Both the position numbers and the translations under genes were made by a program. A stretch of 64,000 bases of DNA from Xanthomonas hydrangeae (GTDB lineage: Bacteria; Pseudomonadota; Gammaproteobacteria; Xanthomonadales; Xanthomonadaceae), in assembly GCA_905142475.1 (NCBI GenBank), contig LR990730.1, positions 930,001 to 994,000 of the forward strand. The letters are read 5' to 3'. Below, in pieces: positions 1-10,020 of this stretch. The notes beneath the pieces are model-generated. The model worked only from the letters and a program-made list of their open reading frames with translations. It did not search any database and was not told the origin of the DNA. Every line of letters starts with the position of its first letter. Positions within the stretch are counted from its first letter, which is position 1.

Positions 1-980
1 CGCGCGCTGCACCGGCGGCGAACACGGCTGCTGCGAGTCCTGCAGATCCCGCAGCCCCTGCAGCAACACCGGCGCCATCAACGCCCCCGGTGTTTGCGTA
101 TGTGCCCAATCAACGTAGCGGGACGGTGTCGGTAATCGACACGTACACCGATACGGTGGTGCGCACGCTCAGCGCGCAAGGGCAACTGGGCAAGCGTCTG
201 CAGCAGCTGTTGCCGGGCCCGCACGGGCATCTGTATCTGATCGATGCCGAGCATCATCGTTTGATCGAGCTCGATACCGAAAAAGATTCTGTGCTGCGCA
301 GCGTACAGATCGGCGAGAACGCCGAAGGCATCGCGTTGTCGCCGGATGGCAAACAGTTCGCGGTGTGTGTGGAAGGACAGAACCAGGTGATGTTGATCGA
401 TGCCGCGCAGTTCAAGCTGCAGCAGGTGATCGCCACGCGTGGGCAGGCGCCGGAGCATTGCGCCTACACGCCGGACGGGCAGTGGTTGCTCACCAGCAAC
501 GAGGGCTCCAACGACATGGACATGATCGAACTGGCCACCCGTCAATCGCGCGGTGTGGTCGCCACCAGCGGCCATCCGCGGGGCATGGCGTTCGCACCGG
601 ACGGGCACAGCGTGTACATCGCGCAGGAAACCGCCAACGTGGTGGACGTGATCGACCTGAAAACGCGGCAACGCCGCGCCAGTCTGCCGGCCGGTGCGCG
701 CACCGCAGGGGTGGCGTTGTCGGCCGATGGCACCCGCCTGTACGCGTCCAACGGCGGTGCCGGCACGGTCAGCGTGATCGATACCAAGACCGCGCGGAGT
801 CTTGCTGAAATTGCGGTCGGGCTGCGGCCGTGGAATCCGGCGCTGACACCGGCCGGCGACAAGCTGTATGTCGCCAACGGGCGCTCGAACACGGTGAGCG
901 TGATCGACACCGCGACATTGCAGCAGATCAAACAGATCCCCGTCGGCGAATTGCCGTGGGGCGTGGTGATCGCGCGCTGA
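1..980 (+). CDS. YVTN-type beta-propeller protein (5' truncated by window)
   Basis: The frame is open from the first full codon at position 3 and ends in TGA at 978-980, so the true start lies before the window. The first ~29 codons are almost only Ala, Pro, Ser and Thr, as in a linker behind a signal peptide. The rest repeats a ~42-residue blade with the signature xLYVxNxxxxTVSVID (for example around 102-150, 740-785 and 860-910). These are YVTN/NHL-like blades, and the size fits the beta-propeller proteins associated with PQQ-dependent alcohol catabolism. It is probably periplasmic. It lies 35 bp upstream of an alcohol dehydrogenase gene in the same direction and is probably cotranscribed. 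The family call is firm; the link to PQQ is inference from the neighbours. Confidence 0.75.
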   Translation, partial: RAAPAANTAAASPADPAAPAATPAPSTPPVFAYVPNQRSGTVSVIDTYTDTVVRTLSAQGQLGKRLQQLLPGPHGHLYLIDAEHHRLIELDTEKDSVLRSVQIGENAEGIALSPDGKQFAVCVEGQNQVMLIDAAQFKLQQVIATRGQAPEHCAYTPDGQWLLTSNEGSNDMDMIELATRQSRGVVATSGHPRGMAFAPDGHSVYIAQETANVVDVIDLKTRQRRASLPAGARTAGVALSADGTRLYASNGGAGTVSVIDTKTARSLAEIAVGLRPWNPALTPAGDKLYVANGRSNTVSVIDTATLQQIKQIPVGELPWGVVIAR

Positions 981-1015
981 GCGGCGGTCATGCCGACGCG
1001 TGCCAGGGAGTCCGG

Positions 1016-2122
1016 ATGAAGACACGCGCTGCGGTGGCATGGGGTCCGCACCAGCCGCTGACCGTCGAAGAGGTGGACCTGCAGCCGCCGCGGCCCGGCG
1101 AGGTGCTGGTGCGCCTGGTCGCCACCGGTATCTGCCATGGCGATGCGCATGCATTGGCGCACGGGCACGCGAGCAGCTTTCCGGTGATCCTGGGGCAGGA
1201 GGGCGCCGGCATCGTCGAAGCCGTGGGCATCGGCGTCACCAGCGTGCGTGTCGGCGATCACGTGATCCCGCTGTACATGCCCGAATGCGGCGTGTGCAAG
1301 TTCTGTCGCTCCGGGCGCACCAACCTGTGCCAGGCGATTCGCAGCAGCCAGGAGCGCGGGCTGATGCCCGATGGCAGCAGCCGGTTTTCATTGAACGGGC
1401 GGCCGATCCTGCATCACATGGGCACCAGCACGTTTTCCGAATACACGGTGTTGCCCGAGATCGCGGTGGCGCGTATCCATCAGGATGCACCGCTGGATCA
1501 GGTCTGCCTGCTCGGCTGCACGGTCACCACCGGTGTCGGCGCGGTGCTCAACAGCGCGCACGTGCGGCCCGGCGATTGCGTGGCAGTGTTCGGGCTGGGC
1601 GGCATCGGCTTGTCGGTGGTGCAGGGCGCGGTGCTGGCGCAGGCCGGGCGCATCATCGCAGTGGATATCGATCGGGCCAAGTTCGCGCTGGCGCGTGCCC
1701 TGGGCGCCACCGATTGCCTGGATCCGCGCGACTACGGCGCACCGATCCAGCAGGTGATCGTGGACCTCACCGACGGCGGCGTCGACCACAGTTTCGAATG
1801 CGTGGGCGATGTCGGTGCAATGCGCGCGGCACTGGAGTGCTGCCACAAGGGCTGGGGCGAGAGCGTCATTCTCGGCGTGGCCGACGACACGCAGGAAATC
1901 AGCACGCGGCCCTTTCAGCTGGTGACCGGGCGGGTGTGGCGCGGCAGCGCGTTCGGCGGGGTGAAGGGGCGCAGCGAGCTGCCTGGCTACGTCGAGCGCT
2001 ATCTGCAAGGCGACATCCGGCTGGCGCCGTTGATCACGCGCACCCTGGCGTTGGACGACATCAATCAGGCGCTGGCGGATCTGCGCGCAGCGCGCGGCAT
2101 CAAATCGATCGTGCTTTATTGA
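1016..2122 (+). CDS. zinc-type (class III-like MDR) alcohol dehydrogenase
   Basis: A 368-residue medium-chain dehydrogenase. The ATG at 1016 was chosen because GGGAG lies five bases before it and the protein begins at the usual N-terminus; the longer open frame overlaps the upstream gene. The closest family pattern is glutathione-dependent formaldehyde/class III alcohol dehydrogenase: the structural-zinc loop ECGVCKFC...NLC, a STFSEYTVL segment, and the nucleotide fold [11 protein letters not shown]. Catalytic-zinc ligand Cys40 (ICHGDA) and the later Cys (LLGCTVTTG) are present. The expected His of the GHEGAG motif is Gln61 (codon CAG at about 1196-1198). This may change metal binding or activity. 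The context (beta-propeller, TonB receptor, AcoR-like activator) points to alcohol or aldehyde oxidation; the substrate is unknown. Confidence 0.85.
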   Translation: MKTRAAVAWGPHQPLTVEEVDLQPPRPGEVLVRLVATGICHGDAHALAHGHASSFPVILGQEGAGIVEAVGIGVTSVRVGDHVIPLYMPECGVCKFCRSGRTNLCQAIRSSQERGLMPDGSSRFSLNGRPILHHMGTSTFSEYTVLPEIAVARIHQDAPLDQVCLLGCTVTTGVGAVLNSAHVRPGDCVAVFGLGGIGLSVVQGAVLAQAGRIIAVDIDRAKFALARALGATDCLDPRDYGAPIQQVIVDLTDGGVDHSFECVGDVGAMRAALECCHKGWGESVILGVADDTQEISTRPFQLVTGRVWRGSAFGGVKGRSELPGYVERYLQGDIRLAPLITRTLALDDINQALADLRAARGIKSIVLY

Positions 2123-2132
2123 GGGAGACGAC

Positions 2133-4565
2133 ATGAGGTCGACGCATCACTTACTGGGGTATCGCAGCACACCGCCGCTTCGCGCCGCACGCCATGGCCG
2201 CGATGCATTGCAACGACATCGGCTTGCCTGCGCCTGCGCAGCGCTGCTGTGCGCTGGTACGATCGGCACTGCAATGGCCGAAGACGCGCCGCAGGTGACC
2301 TGGCTGGACCGCATCGAGGTCACCGCCACACCGATTCCCGGCACCACCATCGACGCGGCGCAGTTGCCGTACATGGTGCAATCGGCCACCAATGGCGAGC
2401 TGTCGCGCGGGCGCAGCAACAACCTCAGCGATCTGCTGCAGCGGCGCTTTGTCGGTGTGGACGGCAACGATGTGCAAGGCAGTCCGTTCCAGAACGATCT
2501 CACCTTCCACGGCTTTCGCGCCTCCGCCTTGCCGGGCGCCTCGCAAGGGGTATCGGTGTATCTGGATGGCGTGCGTTTCAACGAACCGTTCGCCGATATC
2601 GTCAGCTGGGACATGCTGCCCGAGTCGGCAATCAATGCAGTGACCTTGATGCCCGGCTCCAATCCCTTGTTCGGGCCGAACACGCTCGGTGGCGCGGTGG
2701 TGCTGTCTACCGCCTCGGGTTTGACCGCGCCTGGATTGCAGGGCGAGGTAAGCATCGGCAGCGGCGCGCGCAAGCGGCTGGACGCCAGTTACGGCCTCGC
2801 CAGTCAGGACGGGTGGCATGGCTTTGTCGCAGTCACCGGCTTCGACGAAAACGGCTGGCGCGATGCCTCCGAAGTACGTCTTGCCACGCTGTTCGGCAAG
2901 GTAGGCAAGCAAGGCGAGCAGACCGATTGGAGCCTGTCGGTGCTGCACGGGCGCAGCCGTTTGATCGGCAATGGCCTGCTACCGGATACCCGCTACACCG
3001 ACGATGGCCCCCAGCCCGGCTTGTATCGCGCCGACCGCCGCTCGGTGTACACCTCGCCCGATCTCACGCGCAATCGCAATACGTTGTTCACCGCGCAACT
3101 GGACCATCGTTTCGATGCGGACACCGCACTGCATGCACTGGCCTACTCGCGCGTGGGCCGCCGCGACACCGTCAATGGCGATATCGGCGAAGACTACGAA
3201 GAATTCGTCGAAGAATGCGCCTCCGGTTACGACGCAGACGGCAACACGCTGGATGCCGATTGCGATGTGGCACGCGCCGATGCCGATGCATTGCCCACCG
3301 GCGCGCTCAACACCACTCAGATGCGCCAGGAAGCGCAAGGGCTTGCGCTCAACCTGAGCAAGCAATGGGGTGCGCATGCGCTCAGCACCGGGGTCACTTT
3401 CGATCGCGGCCATGTGCGTTACCAGCAATTCGCCCGCGATGGTTGGGTGCAGCCAGACCGCTCGGTCGCTGCCGATCCGGATGCCGAGCGCGCGTTCTTT
3501 TCCGGCGTGCGCGGCAGCACCAAAACGCTGGGCGTGTTCGTCGCCGACACCTGGGCCTTGGACGATGCAACCCATCTCACCGCCGCAGTACGCTGGAACC
3601 GTGTGGTGGTGGACAACATTCTTTCCACCGCCGAAGACGGCGACCGCCCGCGCGAGCGCTTCGTCTATGCCAAGGCCAATCCGTCCCTGGGTTTGACCCA
3701 CCGGCTCGATTCGGGGCTGACGGTATACGGCTCGGTCGCGCAAAACAGCCGCGCCCCAACGGCAATCGAACTGGGCTGCGCCGATCCCACCCAGCCGTGC
3801 CGCTTGCCGACCGGCTTGCAGGCCGATCCACGTCTGGAGCAGATCATCTCGCGCACGTATGAACTCGGCGCGCGCTGGACGCCATCGGCCAACACCAATG
3901 CCACGCTGTCGGTGTATCGCGCCGACAATCGCGACGATATCTTGTTCCTGCGCGCGCCGGATACGCAGTTGGGTTACTTCGACAATGTCGGCCGCACCCG
4001 GTATCAAGGCGCGGATCTGTCGCTACGCCTGCGCAGCGGCGATTGGCAGTGGTCGGCCGGCTACAGCTTTCTGGATGCGACCTATCGCAGTGATGGCGAA
4101 TTGCTCTCCGGCGAGCGTGTAATCACCTTGCGTCCCGGCCTTCGCATCGCCGCATTGCCGCGCCACAACCTCAAGCTCGGGGTGGAGTGGCAGCGCGATG
4201 CGCTGACCTTGGGCGCCGGTGTGCGTGCGGTCTCCGGGCGCGTGGCCAGCGGCAACGAGGATGGCCAGGTCGACAACGCCGAAGACGGCGAGCCCGCGCC
4301 CGAGCGCATCGACATCGGCACCGCCGGCTATGCGCTGGTAGATCTGCAGGCCCGCTGGAAACTCGGCGAACGGCTGTCGCTCTTTGCCCGCGTCGACAAC
4401 GTCTTCAACCGCCGCTACGCGACGTATGCGGCAGTGGCCGAAGACGTGTTCCCCGATGGCGAACTGGCGCGCCCGCAGGATGCACCAGTGGAAACCGGCC
4501 CGGCCCGTTTTCTCGCGCCGGGTGTACCACGGCAGTATCTGATCGGCGTGCGCTGGGCGTTATGA
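2133..4565 (+). CDS. TonB-dependent outer-membrane receptor
   Basis: An 810-residue receptor starting at ATG 2133 behind GAGGGAGA. A long basic N-terminus followed by a hydrophobic run ending ...GTAMA gives a signal peptide of about 50 residues. Then come a plug domain (about residues 60-190, with LPGASQGVSVYLDGVRFNEPF and LFGPNTLGGAVVLST) and a 22-strand-type barrel ending in the aromatic-poor tail YLIGVRWAL. It moves a ligand across the outer membrane using TonB energy. It lies 10 bp behind the alcohol dehydrogenase and probably belongs to the same operon, so the ligand may be a cofactor or substrate of that pathway (for example PQQ or a metal complex). The ligand itself cannot be read from the sequence. 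Confidence 0.9.
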   Translation: MRSTHHLLGYRSTPPLRAARHGRDALQRHRLACACAALLCAGTIGTAMAEDAPQVTWLDRIEVTATPIPGTTIDAAQLPYMVQSATNGELSRGRSNNLSDLLQRRFVGVDGNDVQGSPFQNDLTFHGFRASALPGASQGVSVYLDGVRFNEPFADIVSWDMLPESAINAVTLMPGSNPLFGPNTLGGAVVLSTASGLTAPGLQGEVSIGSGARKRLDASYGLASQDGWHGFVAVTGFDENGWRDASEVRLATLFGKVGKQGEQTDWSLSVLHGRSRLIGNGLLPDTRYTDDGPQPGLYRADRRSVYTSPDLTRNRNTLFTAQLDHRFDADTALHALAYSRVGRRDTVNGDIGEDYEEFVEECASGYDADGNTLDADCDVARADADALPTGALNTTQMRQEAQGLALNLSKQWGAHALSTGVTFDRGHVRYQQFARDGWVQPDRSVAADPDAERAFFSGVRGSTKTLGVFVADTWALDDATHLTAAVRWNRVVVDNILSTAEDGDRPRERFVYAKANPSLGLTHRLDSGLTVYGSVAQNSRAPTAIELGCADPTQPCRLPTGLQADPRLEQIISRTYELGARWTPSANTNATLSVYRADNRDDILFLRAPDTQLGYFDNVGRTRYQGADLSLRLRSGDWQWSAGYSFLDATYRSDGELLSGERVITLRPGLRIAALPRHNLKLGVEWQRDALTLGAGVRAVSGRVASGNEDGQVDNAEDGEPAPERIDIGTAGYALVDLQARWKLGERLSLFARVDNVFNRRYATYAAVAEDVFPDGELARPQDAPVETGPARFLAPGVPRQYLIGVRWAL

Positions 4566-4607
4566 GTGGGGCTGGGATTGGGGATTGGGGATTCGTGATT
4601 AGTGATT

Positions 4608-4635
4608 CGTAAGCCGTAAGCCGTAAGCCGTAAGC
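4608..4635. repeat. tandem repeat, four CGTAAGC units
   Basis: Four exact 7-bp CGTAAGC units in a row, just behind the TonB receptor gene. A candidate variable-number locus. Confidence 0.9.
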
Positions 4636-4679
4636 CCCTCTCGTCATCTGGATGATCACAAGCCGCGCTGGTCGGGGGC

Positions 4680-4783
4680 GCGGTGTCCTCACCGCTCGCG
4701 GGACACGCCGTGAATCCATCCCTGGAGGCTCAGTGGCGGCATCCATGCCGCCACATGGTCCCGCAATCGGCGAGGCCACCGCA
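4680..4783. repeat. palindromic intergenic repeat, short type
   Basis: Opens with GCGGTGTCCTCACCGC and closes with CGGCGAGGCCACCGC, with an inner stem GGCGGCATCCATGCCGCC. It is homologous, in opposite orientation, to the copies at 46431-46533 and 46911-47013. Confidence 0.75.
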
Positions 4784-4919
4784 CCAGAGAGTGAGTCGGT
4801 GGTCGTGTGAAAAGCTGCTCGTTGCTCGGGTTGCATCGGGACGATGATCAGAAGCGACGCTACCCGAAACAACTCGCGTCATGCTCTGCTCGCAACCCTG
4901 CACACCGACCATCTCGACT

Positions 4920-5027
4920 GGCCCTTGCCCGCCCACCGTCGCGGGACCTTACGCGGCACGGATGCCGCGTAAGAGCTTACAGGGACGTACTTGCAGCGTG
5001 TCCCGCGATGGTGGGCGGGCAAGGGCC
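4920..5027 (-). repeat. palindromic intergenic repeat, canonical type (reverse orientation)
   Basis: The arms GGCCCTTGCCCGCCCACC and GGTGGGCGGGCAAGGGCC enclose a second hairpin around GCGGCACGGATGCCGC. The conserved flank containing a ...TGGTCGGTGTGC...-type motif lies on the left (4885-4919, complementary strand), which shows the copy is inverted relative to those at 15054, 27310, 46182 and 46662. Confidence 0.85.
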
Positions 5028-5229
5028 CTGCAGCCAAGCGCCCTGCAGCCAAGCAACAGATCAACCGCTCCGCAATGACGTCATGTACGTGGTGCATGCC
5101 GCACCGAGCAAACTCGCCACCGCCTGATGGCCAAGAAGTAGTTCTGTTGATCGCTGTAAGGATCAGCACCAAGACCCTGCTTTGGCTTTTACGAATCCCC
5201 AAATCCCAATCCCAAATCACCGCCACCGC

Positions 5230-7203
5230 TCAGCCCGTATCCAACCCATGCTTGCGCAGCTTGCGATACAACGTATTGCGGCTGATACCCAAGGCATCGG
5301 CGGTGCGGCTGACATTCCAGCGATGGCGTTCGAGTTGCTGCTGCAGCACCAGGCGCTCGGCCTGATCGAGTGCGACGCGGCCGGGCATGTCGTCGGCCGC
5401 CACCGCGCGGCCATCGACCAGACACGGCGCGCTGCCGGCATCGACGATTTCCTGCGGCAGATTCGGTAGCCGGATCACCCCATCGCTGCACAGCACCGCC
5501 GCCGTGCGCAGCACATTGCGCAACTGGCGCAGATTGCCGGGCCAGGCGTAGCTCAGCAGTTTGTGCATTGCTTCTTCGCTGATGCGCACGCTGTGCTCGC
5601 TGTTTTCTTCGCGCAGCAAGGTGCGGATCAGTTCGGCCTTGTCGCTGCGCTCGCGTAGCGGCGGCAGATGCAGCACCACGCCATTGAGCCGGTAATACAG
5701 ATCCTCGCGGAACTCGCCGGCTGCCACCCGCTGCGCCAGATCGCGGTGGCTGGCGCTGATCACGTGCAGTTCCAACGGCACCGCGCGCTCGCTGCCTAAC
5801 GGCGTGACGCATTGTTCTTCCAGCACGCGCAGCAGGCGGCTTTGCAACGGCAACGGCATGTCGCCGATTTCATCCAGAAACAGCGTGCCGCCACTGGCCT
5901 GCAGCAATTTGCCGTGGCGGCCTTCGCGCGCAGCATCGGTGAATGCGCCGCGTGCATAACCGAACAATTCGCTTTCGATGAGCGCTTCTGGAATCGCCGC
6001 GCAATTGATCGCCACAAACGCACCATTCGCCCATGGCGAGCCCCGATGCACCGCCTTGGCAAACTCTTCCTTGCCGGTCCCGGTGTCGCCACGCAGCAAA
6101 ATCGACACGCGGTGCGCTGCCAGTTTCAACGCATTGGCCAGGTTGTGGCGCATGCGCGGATCCGAGCCCACATGCTCGCCGGGTTGCAGCTCGGTATCCG
6201 GTGCCAGCTGTGCCGGCCCGCCTACCGCCGGCAGCGCCGGACGTGCACGCGGCGGGCGCACCAGCGCGTAGAAACGCCGCCCGTGGCAGGCGCAGCGGAT
6301 CGACCACAAGGTGCCGGCATCGCTGCCCGCACGATGCTCAAGGGTGTCGAAGTCCAGCTGCATCACCTGCGAAATATTGCGGCCCACCAGCTGGCTACGA
6401 TCGATCTTGCCGAGCTGCTCCAGTACCGCCTCGTTGACTGCCAATACACGGCCGTCCGTATCGATCGCGATCAGCGCCTCATGCAGCAACCCGGCAAACT
6501 CGGGCCGGCTATGGAAGCGCAGGATGAAAGCGTGACCGAACTGATTGAGAAAATGCGAGCGCGAGATCTGCGCCGCCGACATGCTCACCAAGGCCACGGT
6601 GTGGCGCTGGATCTGCTTGCCGTCCTGCGCATCGGGCGTGGAGGCATCCAGCACCGCCAGCAGACCGCCGTGCGGGTCCAGGATCGGCGCGCCGCAGCAC
6701 GACAACGGCAGATGGCGGGTCAGATAATGTTCGCCACGGTGCACGCTCACCGCCGTGCGCTCCACCGCGCAGGTACCCAGCCCGTTGGTACCCTGATGAC
6801 ATTCGGCCCAACTGGCGCCGCAGAACAGGCCGGCCTGGCGAAATTCGCGCAGCAGGGTCGGGTCGTGCACGCTGTGCAGCACGGTCGCTTCGGCATCGGC
6901 GAAGATCACCGCATAACCGCTGCCGGCGATCTGTTCGTAGAGGTTTTCCATTTCCACCTTGGCGATGCGCAGCACCTCGCCCAGACGCTGCTGGCGCTCG
7001 CGCACGTGCAAGGCGTCGTGCACCAGCGCTTCGGGTGGTGCCTCGGGCAACAGCGAATGCTCGTCCAGGCAGCGTCGCCACGAGCGCGACAGTGGCGCAG
7101 CCAACGGGGCGATGTCGCGCAGCCGGCGGATCTGCCGGAGCACATCCGGTTCGATCTCAGGCAGGGCGATGGACGTAGCGGCGACAACGCTTGGCTCGGA
7201 CAT
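5230..7203 (-). CDS. AcoR-like sigma-54-dependent transcriptional activator
   Basis: A 657-residue enhancer-binding protein. The N-terminal sensory part (about 1-330) has a GAF-like region and a PAS-like segment (ALIAIDTDGRVLAVNEAVLE). The AAA+ core carries Walker A GDTGTGKE at 372-379, Walker B GGTLFLDEIGD and an arginine-finger region (REDLYYRLNG). The C-terminus ends in a Fis-type helix-turn-helix (NVSRTADALGISRNTLYRKL). The architecture matches AcoR/AcxR regulators of acetoin and alcohol catabolism. The sigma-54 contact loop reads GAFTDA (419-424, Asp423) rather than the usual GAFTGA. It is convergent with the alcohol dehydrogenase-receptor genes and may control them. Three 14-bp repeats lie upstream of its start (7267-7308). 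Confidence 0.88.
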   Translation of the reverse strand: MSEPSVVAATSIALPEIEPDVLRQIRRLRDIAPLAAPLSRSWRRCLDEHSLLPEAPPEALVHDALHVRERQQRLGEVLRIAKVEMENLYEQIAGSGYAVIFADAEATVLHSVHDPTLLREFRQAGLFCGASWAECHQGTNGLGTCAVERTAVSVHRGEHYLTRHLPLSCCGAPILDPHGGLLAVLDASTPDAQDGKQIQRHTVALVSMSAAQISRSHFLNQFGHAFILRFHSRPEFAGLLHEALIAIDTDGRVLAVNEAVLEQLGKIDRSQLVGRNISQVMQLDFDTLEHRAGSDAGTLWSIRCACHGRRFYALVRPPRARPALPAVGGPAQLAPDTELQPGEHVGSDPRMRHNLANALKLAAHRVSILLRGDTGTGKEEFAKAVHRGSPWANGAFVAINCAAIPEALIESELFGYARGAFTDAAREGRHGKLLQASGGTLFLDEIGDMPLPLQSRLLRVLEEQCVTPLGSERAVPLELHVISASHRDLAQRVAAGEFREDLYYRLNGVVLHLPPLRERSDKAELIRTLLREENSEHSVRISEEAMHKLLSYAWPGNLRQLRNVLRTAAVLCSDGVIRLPNLPQEIVDAGSAPCLVDGRAVAADDMPGRVALDQAERLVLQQQLERHRWNVSRTADALGISRNTLYRKLRKHGLDTG

Positions 7204-7266
7204 GGGCCAGCGTTCCTCAGTGATCGCGAAGCGTCAGTAGAGGCACAGATCGGGCTGATGCTCAAA

Positions 7267-7308
7267 CTGCATTGCAGCAACTGCATTGCAGCAACTGCAT
7301 TGCAGCAA
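7267..7308. promoter_or_regulatory. three tandem 14-bp repeats, candidate operator
   Basis: Exact triple direct repeat of CTGCATTGCAGCAA (7267-7280, 7281-7294, 7295-7308), followed by the related ATTGCGTTGTTGCAA. Each unit contains the small palindrome TTGC-A-GCAA. It lies 64 bp upstream of the activator's start codon on the minus strand. A repeated binding site or a simple slippage repeat are both possible. Confidence 0.5.
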
Positions 7309-7409
7309 ATTGCGTTGTTGCAAATGCATTGCTGATGCGGATGCCACGGCCAGCGATGGCAGGTGCCTGATCTGGGAGTTGTCCGCTCAATACCGAGCGA
7401 GGTTAACGA

Positions 7410-7550
7410 GCCCCTCTCCTGCGGGAGAGGGGTTGGGTGAGGTTGGGGTGAGGGTACGGGGCGAAGCCTTGTGCTGCTCAAACTGCGCGAGGCTTCGCTC
7501 GTACCCTCATCCGCCCCTGCGGGGCACCTTCTCCCGATGGGAGAAGGGTG
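7410..7550. repeat. CCCCTCTCC-type inverted repeat element
   Basis: The hairpin CCCCTCTCC-tgc-GGGAGAGGGG (7411-7432) is followed by a long inverted pair, GAGGGTACG...GGCGAAGCC (7450-7468) against GGCTTCGC..CGTACCCTC (7491-7508), and the hairpin CCTTCTCCC-gat-GGGAGAAGG (7527-7547). It lies between the starts of the activator and the end of the PfkB kinase gene, so it may also end transcription of the kinase gene. Confidence 0.7.
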
Positions 7551-7582
7551 GAGCGGGCTCTACGCTGCTTATCTGAGCAGCC

Positions 7583-8515
7583 TCAGAGCGCGTAACCAAA
7601 CTGCTGCTTGAACTGGTCGTTGAACTCGGTGAAATCGAAGCGCTGATTTTGCGTGCCCGGATGTTCCACCTTCAGCGCGCCCATCAGATTTCCCATCCGC
7701 CCGATCGTCAGCCAGTCGTAGCCGCCCTGGATGCCGTAGATCAGCCCGGCGCGGAAGGCGTCGCCGCAGCCGGTCGGGTCGACCACGCGGCGCTCGTGTG
7801 CCGGCGGGATGTCGTAGGTCTTTTCCGGCGTATGCACCAACGCGCCCTTCGGGCCTTGCGTGGTGATATAGGCCTGCACGCGCGAGACGATGTCCTTCTC
7901 GTCCCAGCCGGTGCGTTCCTGCAGCAGGTTGGACTCGTAGTCGTTGACCACCACGTACTGGGCCTGCTCGATGAACTGGCGCAGTTCCGGGCCGTTGAAC
8001 AACGGCATCGCCTGGCCGGGATCGAAGATGAAGGGGATGCCGGCAGCAGCGAACTCTTCCGCATTCTGGATCATGCCCTCGCGCCCGTCCGGGCCGACCA
8101 GGCCCAGGGTCACGCCCGGCACATCCTTCACGTGGTTTTCGTAGCTGCGCATCATCGCGCCCGGATGAAACGCGGTGATCTGGTTGTTGTCGTGGTCGGT
8201 GGTGATGAAGGCCTGCGGGGTGAACAGGTCGTCGATGATCTTCACCCGCGACAGGTCGATGCCCAGTGCCTCGAAGTGTTCGCGATATGGGCCGAAATCC
8301 TGGCCGACGGTGCCCATCGGGATCGGCGCGCCACCGAGCAGATGCAGGTTGTAGGCGATGTTGCCGGCGCAACCGCCGAACTCGCGGCGCATGCGCGGGA
8401 CCAGGAACGACACATTCAGGATGTGCACCTTGTCCGGCAGGATGTGGTTCTTGAACTGGTCCGGAAACACCATGATGGTGTCGTAGGCGAGGGAACCACA
8501 GATCAGTGCGGACAT
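7583..8515 (-). CDS. PfkB-family carbohydrate/nucleoside kinase
   Basis: A 310-residue ribokinase-superfamily enzyme beginning at the ATG 8515-8513 (MSALICGSLAYDTI). The open frame extends 60 codons further, but that part is basic and unlike the family, and this ATG gives the usual N-terminus with the first beta strand. Seen are the N-terminal GG substrate motif (FGGCAGNIAYNLHLLG) and the C-terminal ATP/anion-hole motif with the catalytic base (DPTGCGDAFRAGL). Xanthomonas relatives are often named adenosine kinase, and the domain fits phosphorylation of a sugar or nucleoside hydroxyl by ATP. It is cytosolic. The gene stands alone, divergent from mreB. Confidence 0.85.
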   Translation of the reverse strand: MSALICGSLAYDTIMVFPDQFKNHILPDKVHILNVSFLVPRMRREFGGCAGNIAYNLHLLGGAPIPMGTVGQDFGPYREHFEALGIDLSRVKIIDDLFTPQAFITTDHDNNQITAFHPGAMMRSYENHVKDVPGVTLGLVGPDGREGMIQNAEEFAAAGIPFIFDPGQAMPLFNGPELRQFIEQAQYVVVNDYESNLLQERTGWDEKDIVSRVQAYITTQGPKGALVHTPEKTYDIPPAHERRVVDPTGCGDAFRAGLIYGIQGGYDWLTIGRMGNLMGALKVEHPGTQNQRFDFTEFNDQFKQQFGYAL

Positions 8516-8685
8516 CGAGTCGGGCCTTTGCGTTGGGAAATACCCGCCAGTTGCCGGCATGGCGGCGGGACGGCGCGAGCGCCGCGGCGCAAAGGGTAAC
8601 GGCTGCGATCGATCAGGGCCACAACCGCATGCCATGCCCGGCGTGACCGGCACATGAAAACGACGCCGAAACGGCCGATTTTTCC

Positions 8686-9848
<1,163 letters not shown>

Positions 9849-9853
9849 TGGAT

Positions 9854-10012
9854 CCGGGATTGGGGAGTCGGCATTCGGGATTCGCAACAGCGGTTCCTGC
9901 CTACGGCCCGATAGGACTGCGCGGCAGTTCCGCTAGTTCACGTTTTCGCCGCATCCGTACCGGGGGCAGCCAACCGCTCCACGAATCCCCAATCCCGACT
10001 CCCAAATCCCGG
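9854..10012. repeat. inverted repeat element of the GGGATTGGGGA family between mreB and mreC
   Basis: The left arm 9854-9884 and right arm 9982-10012 are near-perfect inverted copies of about 31 bp (CCGGGATTGGGG... against ...CCCAAATCCCGG). They enclose about 97 bp of unrelated sequence. The same arms recur inside the end of mreC and at 4574, 5192, 21365 and 21423. Confidence 0.8.
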
Positions 10013-10020
10013 CCCTGACA

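Larger units (their letters stand above)
4566..5229. other. gene-free intergenic region made of repeats
   Basis: This 664-bp stretch between the convergent TonB receptor and AcoR-like activator has no credible gene. It is bounded by inverted GGGATTGGGGATT-type repeats (4574-4600 and 5192-5218). Inside are four 7-bp CGTAAGC units, one short-type palindrome (4680-4783) and one canonical 108-bp palindrome in reverse orientation (4920-5027). Confidence 0.8.
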
